DNA from: Pseudoselenomonas ruminis
GTDB taxonomy: Bacteria; Bacillota; Negativicutes; Selenomonadales; Selenomonadaceae
DNA length: 64,000 bases
Assembly (NCBI RefSeq): GCF_008271295.1
Contig: NZ_VTOY01000010.1
Location: forward strand, 1-64,000
Direction: 5' to 3'
The notes beneath the pieces were generated by a model, which did no database searches, was not told the DNA's origin, and saw only the letters and a program-made list of their open reading frames with translations. Shown piece after piece: positions 1-8,351 of this stretch (position 1 is its first letter; every line of letters starts with the position of its first letter). The position numbers and the translations under genes are program-made.

Positions 1-69
1 AAGAGCTAAAATGTTTGACATAATATCTTCTGTATAGTTTTGAGTGGACATAGTTCATTCAACTGAATA

Positions 70-186
70 TCCGGTAACGATAGCTATGTGGTTCCACCTG
101 TTCCCATACCGAACACAGTAGTTAAGCACATAAACGCCGAAAGTACTTGTCTGGAGACGGACTGGGAGGATAGGTAGTTGCCGGTT
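70..186 (+). rRNA. rrf: 5S ribosomal RNA
   Basis: Shows the conserved 5S core (CCGAACACAGTAGTTAAGC at about 108-126). The two ends pair: CCGGTAAC at 71-78 with GTTGCCGG at 177-184. It is followed 5-6 bases later by a tRNA, so this is the distal end of an rRNA operon whose 16S and 23S lie off the left edge. Bases 1-69 are spacer. Exact ends are uncertain by a few bases. Confidence 0.93.
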
Positions 187-191
187 TTAAT

Positions 192-268
192 GGCGGCTTT
201 GGTGAAGCGGTTAACACACTGGATTGTGGCTCCAGCATGCATGGGTTCGATCCCCATAAGTCGCCCCA
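192..268 (+). tRNA. tRNA-His (anticodon GTG)
   Basis: Cloverleaf with anticodon loop TTGTGGC between CTGGA and TCCAG, giving GTG. The extra 5' G (192) opposite a C discriminator is the tRNA-His identity feature. The CCA end is encoded (266-268). It is the first tRNA of the cluster behind 5S. Confidence 0.95.
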
Positions 269-279
269 TTTTAACTATT

Positions 280-355
<76 letters not shown>

Positions 356-362
356 TATATAT

Positions 363-453
363 GGAGTGGTACTCAAGAGGCTGAAGAGGACGGTTTGCTA
401 AATCGTTAGGCTGGGTAACCGGTGCGGAGGTTCGAATCCTCTCCACTCCGCCA
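363..453 (+). tRNA. tRNA-Ser (anticodon GCT)
   Basis: Class II tRNA with a long variable arm, as serine tRNAs have. The anticodon loop TTGCTAA gives GCT. Acceptor GGAGTGG pairs with CCACTCC and the CCA end is encoded. It is the last gene before the operon terminator. Confidence 0.94.
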
Positions 454-463
454 CTTGCGAATT

Positions 464-492
464 AAAGCTCTGATTTTTCAGGGCTTTTTTTT
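464..492 (+). terminator. Rho-independent terminator of the rRNA/tRNA operon
   Basis: Stem AAGCTCTGA / TCAGGGCTT followed by a run of eight T, starting about 10 bases after tRNA-Ser. Confidence 0.85.
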
Positions 493-550
493 ATGCAAAA
501 ATGGATATATATTATAGTAATTATTAGAAAATTGCCGGTTATTTTTCAAA

Positions 551-579
551 TTGACATAGGTCTTTTTCTTTGTTATTCT
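551..579 (+). promoter_or_regulatory. Sigma-70-type promoter for the purine permease
   Basis: -35 TTGACA (551-556) and -10 TATTCT (574-579) with a 17-base spacer. Transcription would start near 586, just before the riboswitch aptamer. Confidence 0.75.
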
Positions 580-593
580 TTTAACTGTCATAT

Positions 594-667
594 TACTTGT
601 ATAAGCCCGCTGATACGGTGCGGGCGTTTCTACCAGGCAGCCGTAAACTGTCACAGTCTACAAGGGA
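594..667 (+). promoter_or_regulatory. Purine riboswitch aptamer (guanine/hypoxanthine class by sequence)
   Basis: P1 CTTGTA (596-601) pairs with TACAAG (659-664). P2 GCCCGC/GCGGGC closes an ATACGGT loop, followed by the hallmark GTTTCTACC and a P3 loop with GCCGTAAA. The J3/1 segment reads GTCTAC, so the specificity base (position 74 of xpt) is C, which in known aptamers selects guanine or hypoxanthine rather than adenine. The preceding position is T where xpt has A. Downstream, ATGATTA (677-683) and TAATCAT (697-703) form an AU-rich hairpin before a T-rich stretch, which could be the expression platform. That part is weaker. Confidence 0.9.
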
Positions 668-765
668 AATTGCGCATGATTATTTATGGGATTATTAATC
701 ATTGGAGTCTTTTCTTTTTGGGCTGAGCATTTATGGAAGCCCAGAAAGAGGAGGCTTTTATTTTT

Positions 766-2100
766 ATGCAAGCACAAACGGGTCAGCCGACCTTCCTGGA
801 GCGTTTCTTTAAAATCCGGGAGAAGCAGTCAACAGTTAGGACAGAAATCCTTGCTGGTTTTACGACATTTATTGCCCTGTCGTATATCATGTTTGTCAAT
901 CCGAATATTTTAGCTGATGCAGGTATTCCAAAAGATGCTGCGATTGCCTCGACAATTTGGATTGCTGCGCTCTCGACGATGGTAATGGGTGTTTTTGCCA
1001 ATTACCCGGTAGCCTTAGCTCCGGGCATGGGACTTAATGCCTTCTTTGCTTATTACGTTTGCGGTGTTTTGCATTTGCACTGGACGGTAGCATTGGGAGC
1101 GGTTTTCTTCTCGGGTGTTTTATTTTTGCTGCTGACAATCAGTCACATCCGTCAGGCTATCATCAATGCGGTGCCGCAGAACCTCCGCGTTGCCATTGGC
1201 GTTGGTATTGGTCTGTTCATTGCCTTCATTGGTTTGAAGGGCACAGGGCTTATTGTAAGTGACCCGGCGACTTTTATCACGCTTGGCCATGTAACGAATC
1301 CGACTACGGCCCTGTCGATGTTTGGTCTTGTTGTCACGGGTGCACTTATGGCCCGTAATGTTCAAGGTTCGATTCTGATTGGTATCGTACTGACGACGCT
1401 GCTTTCCATGGCTATGGGATATTCGCCGGTTCCGCATTCGTTTGCTGATGTCATCAGCCCGTCCCTGCCGCATATGGGTGAGACGTTTGGCCAGCTCGAT
1501 ATCGCCGGCGCCTGGAACTACGGAATCGTTTCAATTATCTTTACGTTCACGGTCGTAGAGCTTTTCGATAATATGGGAACGCTGATTGGTCTTACATCAA
1601 AAGCCAAGATGGTAAAGCCAAATGGTGAGATTGAAAACATCGACCGCGCCTTGACTACGGATGCAGTTGGTACGATTTGCAGTTCGATTTTTGGTACTTC
1701 GACGGTTACTTCCTATATTGAAAGTGCAGCTGGTATCGCCGCTGGCGGCAAGACTGGTCTTACGGCGGTTACGGTTGCCGTTCTTTTCTTGATTTCGCTG
1801 TTGTTTGCACCGCTTATTGGCTTGGTTCCAGGCTTTGCAACTGCTCCGCCGCTAATTCTGGTCGGTGCTTTGATGATGAGCGAAGTTGGCAAGATTAATT
1901 TCCAGGATTTCACGGATGCGCTGCCGGCATTTTTGACCATCATCATGATGCCGTTGACGTCTTCTATTGCCAATGGCTTTGCTTTTGGTTTTATCAGCTT
2001 TTCCTTCATCAAGACTTTAGGCGGTAAATGGCGTGAGGTCAGCCTGATTATGTGGCTGGTCAGCATCGCATTCCTCATCAATTTGTTTATGCGGGCATGA
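766..2100 (+). CDS. NCS2/AzgA-family purine (hypoxanthine/guanine) permease
   Basis: About 444 residues and highly hydrophobic, with the AzgA-branch signatures near the N-terminus (TEILAGFTTFIALSYIMFVNP, then APGMGLNAFFAY) and the later TSTVTSYIESAAGIAAGGKTG segment that lines the substrate site. The family imports purine bases by proton symport at the cytoplasmic membrane. I place the start at ATG 766 because GAGGAGG (748-754) lies 11 bases upstream. An in-frame ATG at 733 has no ribosome site. It is monocistronic between a riboswitch and a terminator. The C74-type aptamer supports guanine or hypoxanthine as the ligand and probable substrate. Confidence 0.9.
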   Translation: MQAQTGQPTFLERFFKIREKQSTVRTEILAGFTTFIALSYIMFVNPNILADAGIPKDAAIASTIWIAALSTMVMGVFANYPVALAPGMGLNAFFAYYVCGVLHLHWTVALGAVFFSGVLFLLLTISHIRQAIINAVPQNLRVAIGVGIGLFIAFIGLKGTGLIVSDPATFITLGHVTNPTTALSMFGLVVTGALMARNVQGSILIGIVLTTLLSMAMGYSPVPHSFADVISPSLPHMGETFGQLDIAGAWNYGIVSIIFTFTVVELFDNMGTLIGLTSKAKMVKPNGEIENIDRALTTDAVGTICSSIFGTSTVTSYIESAAGIAAGGKTGLTAVTVAVLFLISLLFAPLIGLVPGFATAPPLILVGALMMSEVGKINFQDFTDALPAFLTIIMMPLTSSIANGFAFGFISFSFIKTLGGKWREVSLIMWLVSIAFLINLFMRA

Positions 2101-2106
2101 TAGTTA

Positions 2107-2147
2107 AAACTCCGTTGGGACTTTTCGTCCTGACGGAGTTTTTTTAT
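2107..2147 (+). terminator. Rho-independent terminator after the purine permease
   Basis: AAACTCCGT pairs with ACGGAGTTT, with a second inner helix GGAC/GTCC, followed by seven T. Confidence 0.88.
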
Positions 2148-2164
2148 TCTTCCTTTGAGTCGCT

Positions 2165-2191
2165 AGGATTTTAAATAAATATGGCGAATAA
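2165..2191 (+). promoter_or_regulatory. Putative alternative-sigma (sigma-H-like) promoter of the chemotaxis receptor
   Basis: AGGATTTT (2165-2172) and GGCGAATA (2183-2190). The GGA and GAAT blocks are exactly 20 bases apart, as in three other elements of this window (13313, 19713, 28305). The GAAT block is 61 bases before the MCP start. It resembles the sigma-H consensus AGGAxTT/GAAT. No sigma-70 boxes are evident. Confidence 0.5.
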
Positions 2192-2246
2192 GATAATTAG
2201 CAAAATATATTCTTGTACAAAGGATGTTTAAAGGGGGAAAGTGTAT

Positions 2247-4217
2247 ATGGGGTTGAAGAAAAAATTTATGTTGTTGTCGGGAATAATGGGATTCCTGATG
2301 GCAGTAGTTGCTATTGTGGGCTATTGGATGGCCAGCAGGGAGCTGCAACAGAGTGTAGACAGTGAGCTTAGAGCTACCGTTTCCCGTGAAGCTATGGAGC
2401 TTGATGGCTGGCTGAAGGAAAAAAAGGCTTTTGGTGTGGCTACGACAAACTATATGACCAGCCTGAACGGCAATTATGACATTATGCACCGCAAGGAGAC
2501 ACTCGGTACGACGATTACCGATAAGGAAATCCTTGAGATGACAGGTGGTACGGAAGACGGCTGGTGGGTTGGCTACTATACGGGAGATAAGACTGGCAAG
2601 CGTGACCCGCGTCAGCGTCCGTGGTATAAAGAAGCAAAAGCTCAGGATAAAGCCTTGTTCACGGAAGCGTATGTAGCTGCCAGCACGGGAAAACTGGTTG
2701 TCTCCGTAGCGGCTCCGGTTAAGGCAGATGGTAAATTCATCGGTGCAACTTGCGTAGATATTACGCTCGATGCGATTACGGATCAGGTTAATAAGATGAA
2801 GTATCATGGCGAAGGCGCTGGCATCGTCATGGAGAAGAGTGGCAATATCCTCGCAACTTCGGGGGCAGGAGAACCTATGAAGAGCTTTAAGGATATTGAT
2901 GGCCTTGGCAATCATTTTGATGAAATGGTCAAGAACGGCGAAGGGTATTTCGAGACGACGATTAATGGCGAAGAAAAAGTGTTTGCCTATCAGACGGTAC
3001 CTTCTACTGGCTGGATAATGGGAATTTCTGTACCGACCTCGTTTGTGTTTGCGCCATTGCGTCATTTGAAAATCATCTTTGCAATACTTACGGTGATTGG
3101 ACTCCTGCTGGCACTGGGAATTTGCCGTTCTTTTGCCGGCCGTATCGTAACGCCGGTTTCCCGGCTGGAATCTCATGCAACGCAGCTGGCTGATGGCAAT
3201 TTGTCAATGAAAAAACTGCCTGTGGAGTCATCTGACGAGATTGGCGCTTTGACATCTGCCTTCAATACAATGAGTGAGAATTTGCGCAAACTCATCACGA
3301 AGATGGCAGCAACCAGTGAGCAGGTAGCGGCTTCTTCGGAGGAGCTGACGGCAAATGCACAGCAATCAGCGGAAGCTTCGGTGCATGTAGCTGAAACGGT
3401 AGCCGATGTTTCAAACAGCATGGAACAGCAGCTAAGTGATATCGATGGCGCCAAAAAAGATGTCGATAAAGTTTATGCTGACGTATCGGTTATGGCTGAG
3501 AAGGCACAGACGGTTACGGAGACCTCCAATCGCACGGCCGAGGCTGCACAAAAAGGTTCGCAGCTGATGGAAAATGCGGTAAACCGCATGGGCAATATCG
3601 AGCGCAGCGTTATCGCATCGGCCGAAGTGGTCCAAAAGCTCGGCGAAAACAGCAATCAGATTGGCCAGATTGTAGAAGCGATTTCGTCGATTGCCGAACA
3701 GACGAATCTCCTGTCGCTCAATGCAGCTATTGAGGCTGCCCGTGCTGGCGAGCATGGAAGGGGATTTGCCGTTGTAGCGGAGGAAGTGCGCAAACTCGCA
3801 GCTGAATCGCAGGAGTCGGCTGAACAGATTAAGGCGCGGATTGCTTCGATTCAGAAGGATACCTTTGAGGCCGTCAACGCTATGCAGTCTGGCACAGACG
3901 AAGTGAAAATTGGTACGGATGCAATCCGTGAGGTTGGCGAGCAATTTGAGGGAATTCTTTCCATGGTCAATGGAATCAAGTCGCAAATGGGAGAAATCAA
4001 TGCTTCGGTAGAAAAGGTTTCCACGGGAGCCAATAACATTGTGGCGGCCGTGGATTCGATTGATACAATCAGCCGCAAGACTTCGGACCATACGCAGGTG
4101 ATTTCGGCAGCTGCCGAAGAACAATCGGCTTCTAATGAAGAGATTGCGGCAGCATCGCAGGCCCTGGCAAATATGGCTACGGATATGCAGTCGGCTATTG
4201 GAAAGTTTAAACTATAA
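2247..4217 (+). CDS. Methyl-accepting chemotaxis protein with dCache sensor domain
   Basis: About 656 residues. A membrane segment at about 8-28 is followed by an extracytoplasmic region to about 272 with the dCache-type signature (RQRPWYKEA, then ATCVDITLD). TM2 is at about 275-295, HAMP to about 350, and then a long coiled signalling domain. The CheA/CheW-contacting hairpin tip [20 protein letters not shown] is intact. There is no C-terminal CheR-tethering pentapeptide. ATG 2247 is preferred over GTG 2241 because the GGGGG ribosome site ends at 2237. The ligand is unknown; dCache receptors often bind amino acids or carboxylates. The gene stands alone between a sigma-H-like promoter and a strong terminator. 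Confidence 0.93.
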   Translation: MGLKKKFMLLSGIMGFLMAVVAIVGYWMASRELQQSVDSELRATVSREAMELDGWLKEKKAFGVATTNYMTSLNGNYDIMHRKETLGTTITDKEILEMTGGTEDGWWVGYYTGDKTGKRDPRQRPWYKEAKAQDKALFTEAYVAASTGKLVVSVAAPVKADGKFIGATCVDITLDAITDQVNKMKYHGEGAGIVMEKSGNILATSGAGEPMKSFKDIDGLGNHFDEMVKNGEGYFETTINGEEKVFAYQTVPSTGWIMGISVPTSFVFAPLRHLKIIFAILTVIGLLLALGICRSFAGRIVTPVSRLESHATQLADGNLSMKKLPVESSDEIGALTSAFNTMSENLRKLITKMAATSEQVAASSEELTANAQQSAEASVHVAETVADVSNSMEQQLSDIDGAKKDVDKVYADVSVMAEKAQTVTETSNRTAEAAQKGSQLMENAVNRMGNIERSVIASAEVVQKLGENSNQIGQIVEAISSIAEQTNLLSLNAAIEAARAGEHGRGFAVVAEEVRKLAAESQESAEQIKARIASIQKDTFEAVNAMQSGTDEVKIGTDAIREVGEQFEGILSMVNGIKSQMGEINASVEKVSTGANNIVAAVDSIDTISRKTSDHTQVISAAAEEQSASNEEIAAASQALANMATDMQSAIGKFKL

Positions 4218-4227
4218 GCAGGATTAC

Positions 4228-4266
4228 ACAAACAGGCAATCGTTTGATTTGCCTGTTTGTTTTTTC
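4228..4266 (+). terminator. Rho-independent terminator after the MCP gene
   Basis: ACAAACAGGCAA pairs with TTTGCCTGTTTGT, followed by a T run into TTTTTTCG. Confidence 0.9.
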
Positions 4267-4300
4267 GTGGAAACATGTGCAGGTAACCGCGAGTTTTTGC

Positions 4301-4329
4301 TTGACATCACCTAGGGGCTATGATAAACT
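4301..4329 (+). promoter_or_regulatory. Promoter of the rplU operon
   Basis: -35 TTGACA (4301-4306) with TAAACT (4324-4329) at 17 bases. An overlapping TATGAT (4319-4324) is spaced too closely. It lies immediately upstream of the structured L21 leader. Confidence 0.65.
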
Positions 4330-4334
4330 TTTCT

Positions 4335-4440
4335 ACTGTAGATGCATTGTGCGTCTATTGGGCTTTATGCCCATCCCCAACCGCACAGCGGGGTTCCTAA
4401 AATCAGCTGGCGAGTTCAGCTGTACCGCAGCTGGCGAGTA
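4335..4440 (+). promoter_or_regulatory. Ribosomal protein L21 leader (autoregulatory mRNA structure)
   Basis: A run of hairpins: TAGATGCA/TGCGTCTA (4339-4357), TGGGC/GCCCA (4359-4373), AACCGC/GCGGGGTT (4379-4395), then two exact copies of the 12-mer CAGCTGGCGAGT (4404-4415 and 4428-4439) that include self-complementary CAGCTG. Position and the CCGCACAGCGGGGTTCC core fit the Firmicute L21 leader family, which is thought to regulate rplU by L21 binding. The family assignment is from memory of the motif. Confidence 0.65.
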
Positions 4441-4460
4441 ATCTATAGGGAGGTGTTTTT

Positions 4461-4772
4461 ATGTACGCTATTATCAAAACTGGTGGCAAGCAGTACAAGG
4501 TTTCCGAGGGTGATGTAATCACGGTTGAGAAGCTGGCTGCTAACGAAGGTGAAGCTGTTGTTTTTGACGAAGTCCTGACGGTTGTCGAGGGCGCTGATGT
4601 CAAAGTCGGCAAACCGGTTGTTGAAGGTGCCAAAGTAACGGGTAAAGTCGAGGCTCAGGGCAAAGATAAGAAGATTCTTGTTTTCAAATACAAGGCTAAA
4701 TCCAACTATCGTAAACGTCAGGGGCATCGTCAGCCGTTCACGAAGGTTGTTATCGAGAAAATCGAAGCTTAA
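4461..4772 (+). CDS. rplU: 50S ribosomal protein L21
   Basis: 103 residues, full length, beginning [18 protein letters not shown] and ending in the basic [15 protein letters not shown] tail that contacts 23S rRNA. The start has GGGAGG nine bases upstream. It is the first gene of the conserved rplU-prp-rpmA trio, behind a dedicated promoter and leader RNA. Confidence 0.98.
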   Translation: MYAIIKTGGKQYKVSEGDVITVEKLAANEGEAVVFDEVLTVVEGADVKVGKPVVEGAKVTGKVEAQGKDKKILVFKYKAKSNYRKRQGHRQPFTKVVIEKIEA

Positions 4773-4775
4773 TGC

Positions 4776-5087
4776 ATGATTGAAATTCGTGTTTTTTCAA
4801 AATCAGATGGGAAGATAACTGGTTTTTCTGTATCCGGCCATAGCGGCACGGCAGAGCATGGCCAGGATATTGTCTGTGCGGGAGTTTCCTCGCTTACGCA
4901 GACGGCACTTTTGGGCATAATGGAGTACCTGCATCGCGAAGTCGATTATGATGTTGCGAGTGGAAAGCTCTTGGTAGAGCTCAAGTGCGATCCCGATGAT
5001 CTCACGGAAGCAATTTTGCAGTCGATGCTTCTAGGACTGATAGAGATTCAGAAGCTCAGTCCGGAGGCTGTTCGTATCCTGAAATAA
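4776..5087 (+). CDS. prp: Ribosomal-processing cysteine protease Prp
   Basis: 103 residues of the YsxB/Prp family. The catalytic pair is visible as His in [18 protein letters not shown] and Cys in the same conserved stretch. In Firmicutes, Prp removes the N-terminal extension of L27 at FxxxLF/A. The adjacent rpmA product here carries exactly that extension, so enzyme and substrate are co-encoded. It starts 3 bases after rplU. Confidence 0.95.
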   Translation: MIEIRVFSKSDGKITGFSVSGHSGTAEHGQDIVCAGVSSLTQTALLGIMEYLHREVDYDVASGKLLVELKCDPDDLTEAILQSMLLGLIEIQKLSPEAVRILK

Positions 5088-5098
5088 CGGAGGTGAAT

Positions 5099-5398
5099 AT
5101 GATGTTCGTTTTTGATTTACAGTTATTCGCTCACAAAAAGGGTGTTAGCTCCACGCGTAATGGCCGCGACAGCGAGTCCAAACGTCTGGGCGTCAAGGAG
5201 CATGCCGGCACGGTCGTAACGGCTGGCAGCATCCTCGTCCGTCAGCGTGGTACGCATTTCCACCCGGGCCACAATGTTGGTATCGGTAAGGACGATACGC
5301 TGTTCGCAAAGGTTGCCGGCAAGGTAGCTTTTGAGCGCAAAGGCCGCTACAACCGTCAGGTTAGCGTCTACACGGCTGAAGAACAGGCTGCTATGTAA
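5099..5398 (+). CDS. rpmA: 50S ribosomal protein L27 with cleavable N-terminal extension
   Basis: About 99 residues. The N-terminus [10 protein letters not shown] precedes the mature [15 protein letters not shown], so the Prp cleavage site (LF/AHKKG) is present. CGGAGGTG (5088-5095) supports ATG 5099 or 5102 rather than the GTG at 5093, which is inside the ribosome site. The mature L27 N-terminus reaches the peptidyl transferase centre, which is why removal of the extension matters. It is followed by two hairpins. Confidence 0.96.
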   Translation: MMFVFDLQLFAHKKGVSSTRNGRDSESKRLGVKEHAGTVVTAGSILVRQRGTHFHPGHNVGIGKDDTLFAKVAGKVAFERKGRYNRQVSVYTAEEQAAM

Positions 5399-5413
5399 GC
5401 CAAGATATATAGG

Positions 5414-5450
5414 TACCTGCGCATTCTTTTGGTCTGCGCAGGTATTGTTA
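5414..5450 (+). terminator. Hairpin/terminator after rpmA
   Basis: TACCTGCGCA (5414-5423) pairs perfectly with TGCGCAGGTA (5435-5444). The following tail TTGTTAT is only moderately T-rich, so termination may be partial. Confidence 0.6.
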
Positions 5451-5500
5451 TATTGAACATATAGTAACGGCGTTAAGTTGCGTTGTGGTGCATAAAGGTA

Positions 5501-5534
5501 AGAGCCGGTATTGAACACAATGCCGGCTTTTACT
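5501..5534 (+). terminator. Second terminator-like hairpin upstream of obgE
   Basis: GCCGGTATTG (5504-5513) pairs with CAATGCCGGC (5518-5527) around AACA and is followed by TTTTACTTTT. No clear promoter lies in the 46 bases between it and obgE, so obgE may depend on read-through. Confidence 0.75.
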
Positions 5535-5580
5535 TTTATTCATCACAAGGCAGGAAAGTGTAAGGAAAAGGAGGCAAATC

Positions 5581-6861
5581 ATGCAATTTATTGATCGCAC
5601 GAAGGTCATTTGCAAAGCTGGTGATGGCGGACATGGAAAATCTGCATTTCGCCGCGAGAAATTCGTGCCGAATGGAGGTCCGTCTGGCGGCGATGGCGGC
5701 CGCGGCGGAGATGTGATTTTTGTTGTCGACCCGAATATGAATACGCTGCTGGATTTCCGGTTTCATCGTAAATTCAACGGCAAGAACGGTGAAAATGGCG
5801 ATATCAAGAATCAGTATGGAGCCAATGCGCCAGCATGTTATGTAAAGGTTCCCGCAGGAACTATCGTAAAAGATGAGGAAACGGGAGAAGTTTTGGCGGA
5901 TCTCACCGAAATCGGCCAGGAAGCTGTTATCTGCAAAGGCGGCCGCGGGGGACGCGGCAATGCGAAGTTTGCCAATTCCGCGAACCGCGCTCCGACGTTT
6001 GCCGAGTTTGGTGAACCGGGTGAAGCACGCAATCTGATTTTGGAGTTGAAACTTTTGGCCGATGTTGGCTTGGTCGGGTATCCGAGCGTCGGTAAGTCGA
6101 GCTTGGTGGCCAGCTGTTCCGCTGCCAGACCGGAAATTGCGGAGTATCACTTTACGACGATTACGCCGGTTTTGGGCGTTGTAAAGACCGACTATGAGAA
6201 GAGCTTTGTCATGGCGGATATTCCGGGTCTTATCGAAGGGGCCGCTGACGGCGTTGGCCTCGGTCATGATTTCCTGCGCCATGTAGAACGCACGAAACTG
6301 ATCCTGCACATTGTCGATGCATCGGGGCTTGAAGGCCGCGATCCGGTAGAGGATTATTATAAAATCAATGCTGAGCTGAAAAAATACAGTGAGAAGATTG
6401 CACGCCGTACGCAGATTCTGGTGGCCAATAAGATGGATATTCCTGAAGCTGCCGAAAATATTCCGCGGCTTAAGAAACTGGCCGAAGAAGAAGGCTTGAA
6501 ATTCTTTGAGATTTCTGCCGCAACCCGTCAGGGCGTTGCCGAACTCATCAGCTATGTTGGTGAATGGCTGGACAATTATGTGGAAGAGCCAGAGACGGAA
6601 GATGACGTAAAAGTCTATGATGAAAATGCGGAAGACCCGGAGAAAGTGACGATTTCGCGAGACATCAGCGGCGATTTCGTCGTATCGGGCAAATCGCTGG
6701 AGAAGCTCGTGGCGATGACGAACTTCCTCAATGATGAGGCAGTTCGCCGTTTCCAGTATATCTGGCGCATTAAAGGTATTGACAGTAAGTTGAAGGCCAA
6801 GGGAATCAAAGAAGGCGATACGGTTCATATCGGTGCTATGGAATTTGAGTTCCGCGAGTAA
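5581..6861 (+). CDS. obgE: Obg-family GTPase (ObgE/CgtA), ribosome assembly
   Basis: 426 residues in three parts. The glycine-rich Obg fold (about 1-158, with GGPSGGDGGRGGDV) is followed by a Ras-like G domain with P-loop GYPSVGKSS, switch DIPGLIEGA and NKMD. The C-terminal OCT domain is at about 345-426. It acts in 50S maturation and ppGpp-linked growth control. AAAAGGAGG lies just upstream of the ATG. The first gene of the obgE-yhbY-proB-proA-nadD-yqeK run, which is conserved in clostridial relatives. Confidence 0.97.
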   Translation: MQFIDRTKVICKAGDGGHGKSAFRREKFVPNGGPSGGDGGRGGDVIFVVDPNMNTLLDFRFHRKFNGKNGENGDIKNQYGANAPACYVKVPAGTIVKDEETGEVLADLTEIGQEAVICKGGRGGRGNAKFANSANRAPTFAEFGEPGEARNLILELKLLADVGLVGYPSVGKSSLVASCSAARPEIAEYHFTTITPVLGVVKTDYEKSFVMADIPGLIEGAADGVGLGHDFLRHVERTKLILHIVDASGLEGRDPVEDYYKINAELKKYSEKIARRTQILVANKMDIPEAAENIPRLKKLAEEEGLKFFEISAATRQGVAELISYVGEWLDNYVEEPETEDDVKVYDENAEDPEKVTISRDISGDFVVSGKSLEKLVAMTNFLNDEAVRRFQYIWRIKGIDSKLKAKGIKEGDTVHIGAMEFEFRE

Positions 6862-6884
6862 GAGAAAATACAGGAGGATATATT

Positions 6885-7187
6885 TTGCTTAGAAATTCAT
6901 TGACCGGCAAGCAGAAGAGTTTTCTGCGTTCGATGGGTCATAAACTGGAGCCGGTAGTCATGATGGGCAAGGAAGGCGTTACGCCATCGGTTGTTCAGGC
7001 TGCCCGCGAGGCCATTAAAAAGCGCGAGTTAATCAAGGTCCGCGTTTTGCAGAATTGCCTGGAAGAACCGGAAGATGCCATCACGATGCTGGCTGAGCGC
7101 GCAGATGTCAATCTCATCCAGATTATTGGACGTAATGGACTGCTTTACAAGAAAAACTTTGAGAATCCGAAAATCGAACTGCCGTAA
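6885..7187 (+). CDS. yhbY: YhbY-type CRM-domain RNA-binding protein
   Basis: 100 residues, TTG start with CAGGAGG at 6871-6877. It is a single CRM domain with the G-K-x-G-V-T loop (MMGKEGVTPSVV) and an R-x-G-L-L-Y element near the end. YhbY homologues associate with pre-50S particles, which fits its place next to obgE. Confidence 0.93.
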   Translation: MLRNSLTGKQKSFLRSMGHKLEPVVMMGKEGVTPSVVQAAREAIKKRELIKVRVLQNCLEEPEDAITMLAERADVNLIQIIGRNGLLYKKNFENPKIELP

Positions 7188-7202
7188 AACGGGGGCGAGC
7201 CT

Positions 7203-8330
7203 ATGAACGCAAGAGAGCGGCTGCGCGAAGCAAAGCGCATCGTTGTCAAGGTGGGAACCAGTACGCTGGCACATGAGACTGGCAAGCTGGATCTCTACCG
7301 CATTGACCATTTGATCCGCGAGTTAGCGGATCTACGCAACCAAGGTAAGGAAATGGTGTTGGTTTCTTCGGGAGCCATTGCCGCTGGCCTGGGGAAACTG
7401 GGACTTTCCAAAAAGCCGGATTCGATTCCGGAAAAACAGGCTATTGCTGCAATTGGTCAGGGTGTGCTCATGCATATCTACGAGAAATTGTTTGCCGAAT
7501 ACGGGCAGACGATGGGGCAGGTCCTTTTGACCAAGGAGAATTCTGTCCGCCATCATCAATATATTCATTCGCGCAATTCGCTTTTAGCGCTGCTCTCAAT
7601 GGGAGCAATTCCGGTAATCAATGAGAATGATGCCGTGGCCGTTGATGAGATAAAGATTGGCGACAATGACAATCTTTCTGCAATGGTGGCTACGCTTATT
7701 GATGCCGATGCGTTGATTATCCTTTCGGATATTGAGGGACTTTATACGGCGAATCCGTCGACGAATCCCGATGCAAAGCTCATTTATGAGATTCCGGAAA
7801 TCACGCCGGAAGTGGAGCAGATTGCTGGTGGTGCCGGTTCAAGACTGGGAACTGGCGGCATGATGACCAAAATTCAGGCCGCCCAGATTGCCATGAGTGC
7901 CGGCGTTACGATGGTTATTGCTTCCGGGTCAAGAGAAGGCGCTATTCGCGGTATTTTGGCTGGCGAGCAAATTGGGACGGTATTTCCGGCGCGGGAATCG
8001 CATCTGCGGGTACGCAAAAGCTGGCTGGCCTTTGGCAAGCGGCTGGCAGGCGAAATCGTGGTGGACGATGGCTGCGCAGAGGCTATGTGCGAAAACGGCT
8101 CGAGTCTATTGGCTGCCGGTGTCCTGGAATGTGAAGGCGATTTTTGCGAAGGCAATACCGTACGCGTGCTTAATACAAAGCGGCAGGAGATTGCCCGTGG
8201 CATCGTGAATTATAAAGCAGATATTCTGCGAAAGTTGTTGGGGCATAAAACGGAAGAATTTGCCACCTTGGTAGATGGCGATATTCCTGAAGAAGTCATT
8301 CATCGAGACAATATGGTTTTGATGGTCTGA
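7203..8330 (+). CDS. proB: Glutamate 5-kinase
   Basis: 375 residues. The amino-acid kinase domain (VVKVGTSTLAHETGKLD, VSSGAIAAGL, INENDAV, GTGGMMTKIQAA) is followed by a C-terminal PUA domain from about 280. It catalyses ATP-dependent phosphorylation of glutamate, the first step of proline synthesis, and is usually feedback-inhibited by proline. It lies 15 bases after yhbY and 21 bases before proA. Confidence 0.97.
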   Translation: MNARERLREAKRIVVKVGTSTLAHETGKLDLYRIDHLIRELADLRNQGKEMVLVSSGAIAAGLGKLGLSKKPDSIPEKQAIAAIGQGVLMHIYEKLFAEYGQTMGQVLLTKENSVRHHQYIHSRNSLLALLSMGAIPVINENDAVAVDEIKIGDNDNLSAMVATLIDADALIILSDIEGLYTANPSTNPDAKLIYEIPEITPEVEQIAGGAGSRLGTGGMMTKIQAAQIAMSAGVTMVIASGSREGAIRGILAGEQIGTVFPARESHLRVRKSWLAFGKRLAGEIVVDDGCAEAMCENGSSLLAAGVLECEGDFCEGNTVRVLNTKRQEIARGIVNYKADILRKLLGHKTEEFATLVDGDIPEEVIHRDNMVLMV

Positions 8331-8351
8331 TTACCAGAGGAGGAATTTTGG

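Noticed and set aside
84-269. 61-aa open frame over the 5S/tRNA-His region
   Set aside because: Falls entirely in structural RNA genes.
2163-3176. 337-aa open frame on the minus strand
   Set aside because: Antisense to the chemotaxis receptor's sensor domain; no start signal and no domain.
5536-6828. 430-aa open frame on the minus strand
   Set aside because: Exact antisense shadow of obgE; composition (many Arg, Ile, His) is typical of a reverse-frame artefact.
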